Assembly (NCBI GenBank): GCA_913774725.1
Contig: CAJYIG010000139.1
Coordinates: 1-6,157, forward strand
Reading direction: 5' to 3'
Source of the DNA: an uncultured Curtobacterium sp.
GTDB lineage: Bacteria > Actinomycetota > Actinomycetes > Actinomycetales > Microbacteriaceae
Length of the DNA stretch: 6,157 nucleotides
Both the position numbers and the translations under genes were made by a program. Below the pieces are notes generated by a model that saw nothing but the letters and a program-made list of their open reading frames with translations, had not been told where the DNA came from and did no database searches. This document shows positions 1 through 5,087 of this stretch, piece after piece; position 1 is the stretch's first letter, and each line of letters starts with the position of its first letter.

Positions 1-832
1 CCATCGCCATGAGGTACGAGGCGAACGACACGTTGTAGTTGTTGCCGAACTGCGTCTGGAACATCTGCTGCAGCACCGGGAGGGTCTGCAGCGCTGGGTC
101 GGAGGTGATCAGTGACGGCATCACGAAGTCGTTCCAGGACGCGAGGAACGCGAAGATGCCGACGGTGGCGCTCATCGGTGCGAGGAGCGGGAACACCAGT
201 CGCCAGAACACCTGCCCCGTGCTCGCACCGTCGATGCGTGCACTCTCCTCCAGCTCGGCCGGGATCGACCGCAGGAACGCGGTGAAGAGCAGCACGCTGA
301 ACGACAGCTGGAACATGACGTGCAGGATCGCGACGCCGATCGGGTTGTCCAGCCCGGCGAGTCCGGTGAGCTTGACCTGCGACAGCGCGAGCACCGGGAA
401 GGGCAGGAACATCGCGGCGAGCAGGTAGAAGAACGACCAGCGGAAGAACCGGCGCTCCCAGTTCCGGGCGATCGCGTACGCGGTGAACGAGGCGAGCAGG
501 ATCGTGCCGACGACCGTGATGGCCGCGATGAGCACGGAGACGCCGAACGCCCGCGGGAAGTCCGTGAGCTCCCAGGCCTGCACGAACCCGTCGACGCTGA
601 ACGGCGCCGGCAGCGAGAACGCGTTGCCGTCGACGGCCTGCGACGTCGTCTTGAACGCCATCGTCACGGTGACGTACAGCGGGACGAGGACGGACAGCGT
701 GCACAGCGCGAGGACGATCGTGACGGGCCAGTTGAACCGCTCGCCGCGGCGTCCGGCGGTGCGGTCGGCGTCGACGGACCGGATGCTGCCGGTGGCCGTC
801 GTCCCCGGACGGAGGGGTGCCTGCATGGTCAT
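1..832 (-). CDS. Carbohydrate ABC transporter permease, MalG/UgpE type (C-terminus cut by window edge)
   Basis: This is the second membrane subunit of a sugar importer, which passes substrate from the binding protein across the cytoplasmic membrane. I translated 277 residues; the frame is open to base 1, so roughly 30 C-terminal residues (the last membrane segment) lie outside the window. Hydrophobic segments lie near residues 36-58, 96-121, 132-150, 166-185 and 219-238. The ATPase-docking EAA loop is at about 194-218, with EESARIDGA (195-203) followed by the FPLLAP motif. FKTTSQ after the first membrane segment is usual for the MalG branch. The ATG at 832 shares its A with the upstream permease's TGA (TGATG), implying translational coupling. 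A purine-rich GGGAAGG lies about 11 nt upstream. A second ATG two codons later is a possible alternative start. The family assignment is secure; the substrate is not determinable. Confidence 0.95.
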   Translation of the reverse strand, partial: MTMQAPLRPGTTATGSIRSVDADRTAGRRGERFNWPVTIVLALCTLSVLVPLYVTVTMAFKTTSQAVDGNAFSLPAPFSVDGFVQAWELTDFPRAFGVSVLIAAITVVGTILLASFTAYAIARNWERRFFRWSFFYLLAAMFLPFPVLALSQVKLTGLAGLDNPIGVAILHVMFQLSFSVLLFTAFLRSIPAELEESARIDGASTGQVFWRLVFPLLAPMSATVGIFAFLASWNDFVMPSLITSDPALQTLPVLQQMFQTQFGNNYNVSFASYLMAM

Positions 833-1782
833 CAGAGCGCTGCCTTCCCGCGGGTCGCCCGCAGCTGGATCACGGCGATGACCACGGCGATCACGAAGAA
901 GATCGTCGCGTTCGCCATCTGGTACGCGTAGTCGCCGCCGCTGAAGCCCTTGAAGATCGACATCGCGACCGACGTGGTCGAGGTGCCCGGGCCGCCGTCG
1001 GTCAGGCCGACGATGATGTCGTACGAGTTCAGGAAGTTCTTGAACCCGATCACCAGGTTGATGAGGATGTAGCCCGCCGTCAGCGGTGCGGTGATCGAGA
1101 CGAGCTGCCGCCACGCGCTGGCGCCGTCGAGCGATGCGGCCTCGTAGACCTCACCGGGGATCGACAGGACGCCGGCGATGTAGATGAGGAGCGTCGACGG
1201 GATCGCCTGCCACGCGGTCACCACGACGATCGCGACCCACGCCAGGTCGGGGTTCGCCAGGATGCTCTGCTCGAGCGGGGCGAAGCCGAGCGCGGTCGCG
1301 AGTGCCGGCAGGCTGTTCGCGAAGAGGAACGAGAACACGTAGGCGATGACGATGCCGGAGATCACCATCGGCAGGACGAACACCGCGCGGAGCGCGATCT
1401 TGCCGCGGATCTTCGACGTCAGCGCGATCGCCAGCAGGAACGCCACGGCGTTCACCAGGAGCACGGTGACGAGCGAGAAGCCGATCGTGAACAGGTACGC
1501 CTGCAGGATCGCGGGGTCGGAGAACACCGCGACGTAGTTCGTCAGGCCGGTGAACCGGAACTCGCCGAAGCCGACGGAGTTCGTGAAGCTCAGGACGATG
1601 CCCATCACGGCGGGGAGCGTGATGGCGAGCGTGAAGAGCACGAGCGTGGGGACGAGGAACACGAGGAAGAGCGGGTCGACGCGCTTGCCGCGTCCGCGGC
1701 TGCCGGCCTGGAGGCGCGGTGCGGCGCCGCCCCGTCGGCGGCGGTCCGCCGTCGTGATCGATTCGGTGGTCGTGGTGGCCAA
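832..1782 (-). CDS. Carbohydrate ABC transporter permease, MalF/UgpA type
   Basis: This is the first membrane subunit of the sugar importer, partner of the downstream MalG-type permease. The product is 316 residues, normal for the family. After a basic, Thr/Arg-rich cytoplasmic N-terminus (1-35), hydrophobic segments lie near 36-66, 93-121, 130-154, 180-204, 235-248 and 290-307. The EAA loop (EAASLDGA, 214-221) binds the ATPase, and LTDGGPGTSTTS (260-271) is the conserved stretch of the UgpA branch. I chose the TTG at 1782 because an AAGGAG ribosome-binding site lies 6 nt upstream and no ATG or GTG fits better. The longer open frame running upstream is antiparallel-coding noise inside the binding-protein gene. 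The gene starts 10 nt after the binding-protein stop, so the two are surely co-transcribed. A Pro-Gly after the first EAA-region helix and the DGA core are intact, so it looks functional. Confidence 0.95.
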   Translation of the reverse strand: MATTTTESITTADRRRRGGAAPRLQAGSRGRGKRVDPLFLVFLVPTLVLFTLAITLPAVMGIVLSFTNSVGFGEFRFTGLTNYVAVFSDPAILQAYLFTIGFSLVTVLLVNAVAFLLAIALTSKIRGKIALRAVFVLPMVISGIVIAYVFSFLFANSLPALATALGFAPLEQSILANPDLAWVAIVVVTAWQAIPSTLLIYIAGVLSIPGEVYEAASLDGASAWRQLVSITAPLTAGYILINLVIGFKNFLNSYDIIVGLTDGGPGTSTTSVAMSIFKGFSGGDYAYQMANATIFFVIAVVIAVIQLRATRGKAAL

Positions 1783-1788
1783 GGTCGT

Positions 1789-1794
1789 CTCCTT
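1789..1794 (-). promoter_or_regulatory. Ribosome-binding site deciding the TTG start of the MalF-type permease
   Basis: On the minus strand, AAGGAG is followed by six bases (ACGACC) and then TTG at 1782. The site overlaps the TAA stop codon of the binding-protein gene (1793-1795), so termination and re-initiation are physically coupled. This is the main reason for choosing a TTG start. Confidence 0.8.
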
Positions 1795-3091
1795 ACGCGG
1801 CCGACCGGAGCGCGAGCCGCGCCCAGTCGCCGTCGAGGGTGCGGAGTTGCGGTTCGGGCGCACCGCCGAAGGCGATGGACTGCAGGTAGTTCGCCGCCGG
1901 GATCTCGGCGGGGATGAGCTGCGAGGCGCCGAGGTAGAACGCGGCGCGGTCGTACGAGTCCTGCATGCCGCTGAGCGCGGGGTTCGACACCGGCGGCGAG
2001 TCCTTGCGGACACCGAAGCCGTTGTTGTCGGCGTTGTACTGGTCGCTGATCGCCGGGCTCATCAGGAAGGACAGGAACTCGCGGGCGGCCTCCTGCTTGC
2101 GGGAGGCCTCCGGGATCCAGAGCCCGAGGTCGACGTTGACGCGCACCTTGTTGTCGGCGGGGTCGTCGGTTGCGGGGAACGGGAACGTGCCGAGGTCCAT
2201 GTCGGGGTTCGTCTTCGCGATCTCACCGAGCGCCCAGGGGCCCTGCAGGTACATCGCGGCCTTCCCCTGCGCGAACGCGAGGTTGCCGTCGCCGTAGCCC
2301 CGGCTGGCCGCACCCTCCTGGTGCCACTGCAGCAGGTCCACCATCCGCCCGACCGGAGCGGCGAAGTCCTTCTGGAACGAGACTGCGGAGCCCCTGCCGA
2401 CCGAGGTGCCCTCGCGGTCGAGTGCCGCGAAGGTCGCCGGGACGTCGAGCATGCCTCCGACCGAGTAGTCGAACATGCCCTGGGCGATCGTCCAGTTGTC
2501 CTTGTAGGTGCCGTACATCGGGGTGATCCCGGCCCTGACGAGCCGCTCGCACACGTCGGTGAACGCGCTCCAGGTCGTCGGCACCTCGAGGCCCTGCTGG
2601 GCGAACAGCTGCTTGTCGTAGATCACCGACGCGGCGGTGACCGAGTACGGCAGGACGCTCGTCCGACCCGGGTAGTCCGCGGTCTGCCGCATCAGCGGCC
2701 ACAGGTCGGGGTTGATCGTGTCCTTCTCGGGCAGGTCGGACAGGTCCGTCAGGGCGCCGTGCTCCACGAACGACACCATCGCGTAGTTGTAGTTCAGGCA
2801 CCCGAGGTCCGGCGGCCGGTTCCGGACGAAGTTCGCGGACATGTTCGACGTCGAGTCGCGGACCACGCGGATCTTCGACTGGCTGTCGTGGAACTTCGCG
2901 ATGACGTCGTCGAAGTACCCGATGACCTCGGGCTTCGACACGTAGAAGGTGATGGTCTCGGGTCGGCTGCTCGATCCTCCGAGCGGGGCGCACCCGGCGA
3001 GTGCCAGGCCCGCGCCGATGCCGCCCGCACCGAGCAGGAATCCGCGGCGGGTGACCCCGGCCGTGCTCCTGGTGGTGGCGTGTGCTTGCAC
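1793..3091 (-). CDS. Extracellular solute-binding protein of a sugar ABC importer (Tat-type lipoprotein, SBP family 1)
   Basis: This lipoprotein captures the substrate, probably a sugar or oligosaccharide, outside the membrane and delivers it to the two permeases encoded downstream. The product is 432 residues, typical for family 1 binding proteins. The N-terminus has TRRGFLL (14-20), a twin-arginine-like motif, then a Gly/Ala-rich hydrophobic stretch and the lipobox LAGC with lipidated Cys at 34. Family landmarks follow: a YNYAMVSFVEHGALTDLSDL stretch (101-120), YLQGPWALGE (281-290) and LWIPEASRKQEAAREFLSFL (324-343). The GTG start at 3091 has GGAG five bases upstream and gives a complete signal peptide; no upstream ATG competes. 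It is the first gene of the operon, transcribed divergently from the ROK regulator, whose sensing domain belongs to a sugar-kinase family. The substrate cannot be told from sequence alone. Confidence 0.95.
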   Translation of the reverse strand: MQAHATTRSTAGVTRRGFLLGAGGIGAGLALAGCAPLGGSSSRPETITFYVSKPEVIGYFDDVIAKFHDSQSKIRVVRDSTSNMSANFVRNRPPDLGCLNYNYAMVSFVEHGALTDLSDLPEKDTINPDLWPLMRQTADYPGRTSVLPYSVTAASVIYDKQLFAQQGLEVPTTWSAFTDVCERLVRAGITPMYGTYKDNWTIAQGMFDYSVGGMLDVPATFAALDREGTSVGRGSAVSFQKDFAAPVGRMVDLLQWHQEGAASRGYGDGNLAFAQGKAAMYLQGPWALGEIAKTNPDMDLGTFPFPATDDPADNKVRVNVDLGLWIPEASRKQEAAREFLSFLMSPAISDQYNADNNGFGVRKDSPPVSNPALSGMQDSYDRAAFYLGASQLIPAEIPAANYLQSIAFGGAPEPQLRTLDGDWARLALRSAA

Positions 3092-3096
3092 GTCGT

Positions 3097-3100
3097 CTCC
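3097..3100 (-). promoter_or_regulatory. Ribosome-binding site deciding the GTG start of the binding protein
   Basis: GGAG on the minus strand is separated by ACGAC (5 nt) from the GTG at 3091. It supports the GTG as the true start, which also places the twin-arginine signal correctly at the N-terminus. Confidence 0.7.
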
Positions 3101-3130
3101 GTCCGTCCGGACCCGGCGTCCCTGCCGTTC

Positions 3131-3165
3131 CGGCTCGCGTGCCGGCGTCGGTGTCGGCTCGCGTG
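3131..3165. repeat. 11-bp direct repeat in the leader of the transporter operon
   Basis: CGGCTCGCGTG occurs at 3131-3141 and again at 3155-3165, start to start 24 bp apart, on either side of a GCCGGCGTCGGTGT spacer. It sits between the candidate promoter and the binding-protein start, in the presumed 5' untranslated region. It may be a regulator-binding pair or simply low-complexity GC-rich sequence. No function is assigned. Confidence 0.5.
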
Positions 3166-3189
3166 ACTAAATGTACTCAGAAAATCTAA
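3164..3189. promoter_or_regulatory. Candidate operator(s) for the ROK regulator in the divergent region
   Basis: This AT-rich island stands out in a GC-rich intergenic region. It holds two overlapping imperfect palindromes. The first is TGACTAAATGTACTCA (3164-3179), in which 6 of 8 base pairs are symmetric. The second is TCAGA-AAA-TCTAA (3177-3189), with 4 of 5 arm positions symmetric. The first covers the proposed -10 of the transporter promoter, the position expected for a repressor. ROK regulators commonly bind AT-rich palindromes near the divergent operon they control. The assignment is inferred from position and symmetry only. Confidence 0.45.
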
Positions 3190-3197
3190 TCGCGCAA
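3170..3197 (-). promoter_or_regulatory. Candidate promoter of the transporter operon
   Basis: On the minus strand, TTGCGC (3197-3192) and TACATT (3175-3170) are separated by 16 bp. TACATT fits the actinobacterial -10 form TAnnnT; the -35 matches the consensus only in its TTG. Transcription would begin near 3163, giving a leader of about 70 nt before the binding-protein GTG. The only other -35-like hexamer, TTGCTT (3201-3196), would give a 20-bp spacer. Moderate to low certainty. Confidence 0.45.
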
Positions 3198-3213
3198 GCA
3201 ACTGTCGCCGCGG

Positions 3214-3219
3214 TAGGGT
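3214..3219 (+). promoter_or_regulatory. Candidate leaderless -10 element of the ROK regulator gene
   Basis: TAGGGT fits TAnnnT and ends exactly 6 nt before the ATG at 3226, placing the transcription start at or next to the start codon. An overlapping AGGG (3215-3218) could instead act as a weak ribosome-binding site with 7-nt spacing, so a leadered transcript is possible. I see no good -35 hexamer. Confidence 0.5.
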
Positions 3220-3225
3220 CGGCGC

Positions 3226-4428
3226 ATGCCCCAGCGCCGTGTGACCCCGCGCGCGACCAGCGCCGAGACGGTCCTGGCGTACGCCCTCGACCTGTCGTCC
3301 GGCGCCTTCACCGCGACCGAGGCGATCGACGCCACGGGGCTGACCCGGTCGACCGTCCTGGCCGCGTGTGCAGAACTCGTCCGGCTCGGCTGGTTGCGTG
3401 ACCTCGACGACGCCCGCGCGGCGGGGGAGTACCGCAAGGGCCGACCCGCGCGACGCTACGAGCTCGACGCTGCCGCGGGGGCCGTCGTCGGTGTCGACGC
3501 GGGACAGCACCGCGTCACGGCACTCGTCGCGGACCTCCGCGGCACGGTGCTCGCCCGGACCGAGGGCGCGCTGGGGGACGCGGGGCTCGACGTGCCCGTC
3601 CGCCTCCGGGTGACGGCGGAGACGATCGCGTCGGCGCTCGCCGCAGCCGACGTCGACCCGACCCGCGTGCTCGCGACGGTCGTGGGCATCCCGGCGCCCG
3701 TCGACGCGCTCGGCGCATCGCCCCGCGACGGCGGGTTCTGGGACAGCATGAACCCGGGCTTCGCCGACGTGGTGCCGCACGGGGTCGTCGTCGTGGAGAA
3801 CGACGCGAACGCCGCGGCGCTGGCCGAACGGCCGTCCTCCGGGGACGCCTCCTTCGCAGCCCTGCTGTCCGGTGAGCGCTTCGGCGCCGGTCTGGTCGTC
3901 GACGGGGTGCTGCTCCGCGGTGCCCGGGGCGGTGCTGGGGAGCTCCGCGTGCTCGACCTGGTCGACGGGGTGTCCTCGTCGAACGGCATCGGCCGCACCG
4001 CCCGCGAGCTCGTCCGTGCGGCCAGGGCCGAGGGGCGGATCGACCCGTCGTCACTCCTCGGCGGCGACGAGGAGCCCGGGGCCGAGGCGGTGTTCGCCGC
4101 CGCGGCCCTGCTCGACCCGGTGGCGCTCGAGGTCGTCGACCGTCTGGGGGACCGTCTCGCCCGGGTCTGCGTCCTGCTCGCGAGCCTGCTCGACATCGAC
4201 CGCGTCGTCGTCGCCGGAGCGATCGCGGACGCCGCAGCGCCGGTGATCGAACGGGCGCGCGAGCGCCTGGCCACCGGGGAGTACGACCCGACGCCCGAGG
4301 TCGTGGCGTCCCGGCTCGGTGGCGACGTCGTCGTGCTCGGTGCAGTCGCCCGCGCGCTCGACCTCGTGCACGCCGACCCCCTGGCGTTCCCGCTCCCCGC
4401 CGCGCAGTCCGCCGCCCTCGCGACCTGA
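3226..4428 (+). CDS. ROK-family transcriptional regulator with degenerate kinase-like sensor domain
   Basis: A DNA-binding regulator of sugar uptake, 400 residues, usual for ROK repressors. Residues about 12-60 form a winged helix-turn-helix (TEAIDATGLTRSTVLAACAE region), with the wing ending in the diagnostic GRPARRYEL (72-80). The sugar-kinase-like domain begins with GVDAG (89-93) and includes VGIPAPVD (153-160), NDANAAALAE (192-201) and VVDGVLLRGARGGAGE (224-239). Departures from the family: GTGIGAG of the phosphate loop is replaced by SGERFGAG (215-222). The residue pattern after AGE lacks the usual GH, reading LRVL. The CxCGxxGCxE zinc motif is absent, and only two cysteines (48, 315) exist. 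It is therefore probably a sensor without kinase activity. It is divergent from the transporter operon, 134 nt apart, and its likely target is the AT-rich block between them. The ATG is chosen because it starts the helix-turn-helix domain and is preceded by TAGGGT. A similar variant may be common among actinobacterial ROK regulators. Confidence 0.93.
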   Translation: MPQRRVTPRATSAETVLAYALDLSSGAFTATEAIDATGLTRSTVLAACAELVRLGWLRDLDDARAAGEYRKGRPARRYELDAAAGAVVGVDAGQHRVTALVADLRGTVLARTEGALGDAGLDVPVRLRVTAETIASALAAADVDPTRVLATVVGIPAPVDALGASPRDGGFWDSMNPGFADVVPHGVVVVENDANAAALAERPSSGDASFAALLSGERFGAGLVVDGVLLRGARGGAGELRVLDLVDGVSSSNGIGRTARELVRAARAEGRIDPSSLLGGDEEPGAEAVFAAAALLDPVALEVVDRLGDRLARVCVLLASLLDIDRVVVAGAIADAAAPVIERARERLATGEYDPTPEVVASRLGGDVVVLGAVARALDLVHADPLAFPLPAAQSAALAT

Positions 4429-4453
4429 CCGCCGGACGGTACCCGCGGAGCAC

Positions 4454-4482
4454 TTCCGATCCGAGCGTACGAGTCGTACGAT
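4454..4482 (+). promoter_or_regulatory. Candidate leaderless promoter of the toxin-antitoxin operon
   Basis: TACGAT (4477-4482) fits the TAnnnT -10 and ends 6 nt before the antitoxin ATG at 4489. A poor -35, TTCCGA (4454-4459), lies 17 bp upstream. No Shine-Dalgarno sequence is visible before the ATG, which favours a leaderless transcript. The -10 is embedded in the right arm of the operator palindrome, so bound antitoxin would block RNA polymerase. Confidence 0.55.
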
Positions 4483-4485
4483 CGG
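4461..4485. promoter_or_regulatory. Long palindrome: probable autorepression operator of the toxin-antitoxin operon
   Basis: The left arm CCGAGCGTACGA (4461-4472), a single central G (4473) and the right arm TCGTACGATCGG (4474-4485) make a dyad with 11 of 12 arm positions symmetric. The inner 7-bp arms (CGTACGA/TCGTACG) are perfect. It ends 4 nt before the antitoxin start and overlies the candidate promoter. Antitoxins of the Phd/YefM family bind such palindromes to repress their own operon; that this site does so is inferred. Confidence 0.7.
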
Positions 4486-4495
4486 TACATGTACA
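4485..4495. promoter_or_regulatory. Short palindrome with TGTACA core over the antitoxin start codon
   Basis: GTACATGTAC (4485-4494) is a perfect 10-bp palindrome containing the ATG, and TGTACA occurs at 4490-4495. It directly abuts the long palindrome. As I recall, the yefM-yoeB operator consists of a long and a short palindrome with TGTACA cores, so this may be the second half-site. It could also be coincidence within a start codon. Confidence 0.4.
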
Positions 4496-4752
4496 ACCTG
4501 CCTGCAACCGAAGCGCGTCAGCGGTGGTCGGACCTCATCGACCACGCACACCGGGAGCCGGTCGCCATCACGGTCCGTGGCCGCGAGCAGGTCGTCGTGC
4601 TCGAGGCGGAACTGGCGCATCGGGCGCTCGAGGCGCTCGAGGACGCGATCGACCGTGCCGCCGTGGACCAGGCCCGACGGGAGCTCGCAGACGACCCGGA
4701 GACGTTGCCCCTCGAGCAGGTCGCCCGCGAACTGGGGATCACGCTTGGCTGA
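4489..4752 (+). CDS. Type II antitoxin, Phd/YefM family
   Basis: This is the neutralising partner of the RelE-like toxin encoded immediately downstream. The product is 87 residues, the family's usual size. Residues 1-50 form the Phd/YefM dimerisation and DNA-binding fold. They contain LPATEARQRWSDLIDHAHRE (4-23), PVAITVRGREQVVVLEAE (24-41) and then the helix-forming ALEALEDAI. The acidic C-terminal part (about 51-87, with two predicted helices) should wrap the toxin and mask its active site. The ATG at 4489 begins the conserved N-terminus directly. A TAnnnT hexamer ends 6 nt upstream and no ribosome-binding site is seen, so translation is probably leaderless. The stop overlaps the toxin start by 8 nt. 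Base composition resembles the neighbours, so there is no sign of recent transfer. The family call is firm; actual neutralisation of the neighbour is inferred from gene order. Confidence 0.92.
   Translation: MYNLPATEARQRWSDLIDHAHREPVAITVRGREQVVVLEAELAHRALEALEDAIDRAAVDQARRELADDPETLPLEQVARELGITLG
4734..4738 (+). promoter_or_regulatory. Ribosome-binding site deciding the TTG start of the toxin
   Basis: GGGGA inside the last codons of the antitoxin gene is followed by six bases (TCACGC) and then TTG at 4745. It supports TTG as the toxin start in a frame that otherwise runs open far upstream without a better start close to the domain. Confidence 0.65.
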
Positions 4753-5020
4753 ACCCTCCCCGGTCGAGTACCGGGTCGAGTTGACCAAGCGTGCCGCGAA
4801 GGCGCTGCAGAAGCTCGACCGGACCGTCCAGCGGCGGTTGCTCGCTGCCCTGGTCCTGCTCCGGACCACGCCGCGTCCGCCGGGGTCGACCGCGTTGGTC
4901 GGCAGATCGGGTGAGCTCCGGGTCCGGGTGGGCGACCACCGCATCGTCTACGAGATCGTCGATGATCGTCTGGTGGTCCTCGTGCTGGTCATCGGCCACC
5001 GTCGTGACGTGTACCGCTGA
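4745..5020 (+). CDS. Type II toxin, RelE/ParE superfamily (probable mRNA interferase)
   Basis: A small basic toxin, 91 residues if started at TTG 4745, matching RelE-type proteins (about 85-95). It reads YRVELTKRAAKALQKLD (9-25), the typical first strand and helix. A basic strand ELRVRVGDHRIVYEI (57-71) and the C-terminal signature GHRRDVYR (84-91) follow. By analogy with E. coli RelE, R66 would correspond to R61, R86 or R87 to R81 and Y90 to the catalytic Y87. R59 and R61 would stand in for the two active-site lysines. These match the mRNA-cleaving RelE branch better than gyrase-targeting ParE, which lacks such a set, but this is by eye. The start overlaps the antitoxin end by 8 nt with its own GGGGA site. 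The weak TTG codon plausibly keeps toxin below antitoxin. No truncation or frameshift is seen, so it appears intact. Confidence 0.9.
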   Translation: MAEPSPVEYRVELTKRAAKALQKLDRTVQRRLLAALVLLRTTPRPPGSTALVGRSGELRVRVGDHRIVYEIVDDRLVVLVLVIGHRRDVYR

Positions 5021-5036
5021 CCCCGATCGATCGCTG

Positions 5037-5070
5037 ACGCCGCGGCGTGTTCCGCGCCGAAGCAGGCGCG
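5037..5070. terminator. Weak candidate hairpins between the convergent toxin and aldolase genes
   Basis: The 67-bp gap between the convergent genes contains a perfect 12-bp palindrome ACGCCGCGGCGT (5037-5048). It also has a stem CGCGCC (5053-5058) / GGCGCG (5065-5070) with a 6-nt loop. Neither is followed by a T-run on either strand. If they terminate transcription it would be as T-less hairpins, as often proposed for actinobacteria. Low certainty. Confidence 0.3.
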
Positions 5071-5087
5071 TGGCCGTCCGACCGTCC

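Noticed and set aside
1783..2013. N-terminal extension of the MalF-type permease to 2013
   Set aside because: The extension lies wholly within the binding-protein gene, is Arg/Ser/Thr-rich, and a good ribosome-binding site precedes the TTG at 1782.
817..3166. Two long plus-strand open frames (817-1917 and 1550-3166) opposite the transporter genes
   Set aside because: Their translations are low-complexity Arg/Asp/Glu/Val-rich strings typical of the antisense frame of GC-rich genes, have no recognisable domain, and lie over well-supported minus-strand genes.
4461..4485. The palindrome upstream of the antitoxin as a terminator for the ROK gene
   Set aside because: It has a 1-nt centre, no T-run after it, and overlaps the toxin-antitoxin promoter, so an operator is the better reading.
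3456..4507. Long minus-strand open frames opposite the ROK regulator
   Set aside because: They are Ser/Arg/Ala/Pro-rich shadows of the regulator gene and lack any family motif.
4622..4645. Short tandem-like GCGCTCGAGG copies inside the antitoxin gene
   Set aside because: They are explained by repeated Ala-Leu-Glu codons in the helix-forming segment and have no sign of independent function.
4051..4944. 297-residue minus-strand open frame spanning ROK, antitoxin and toxin
   Set aside because: It crosses two clear gene boundaries and a palindromic operator on the other strand and shows no domain.
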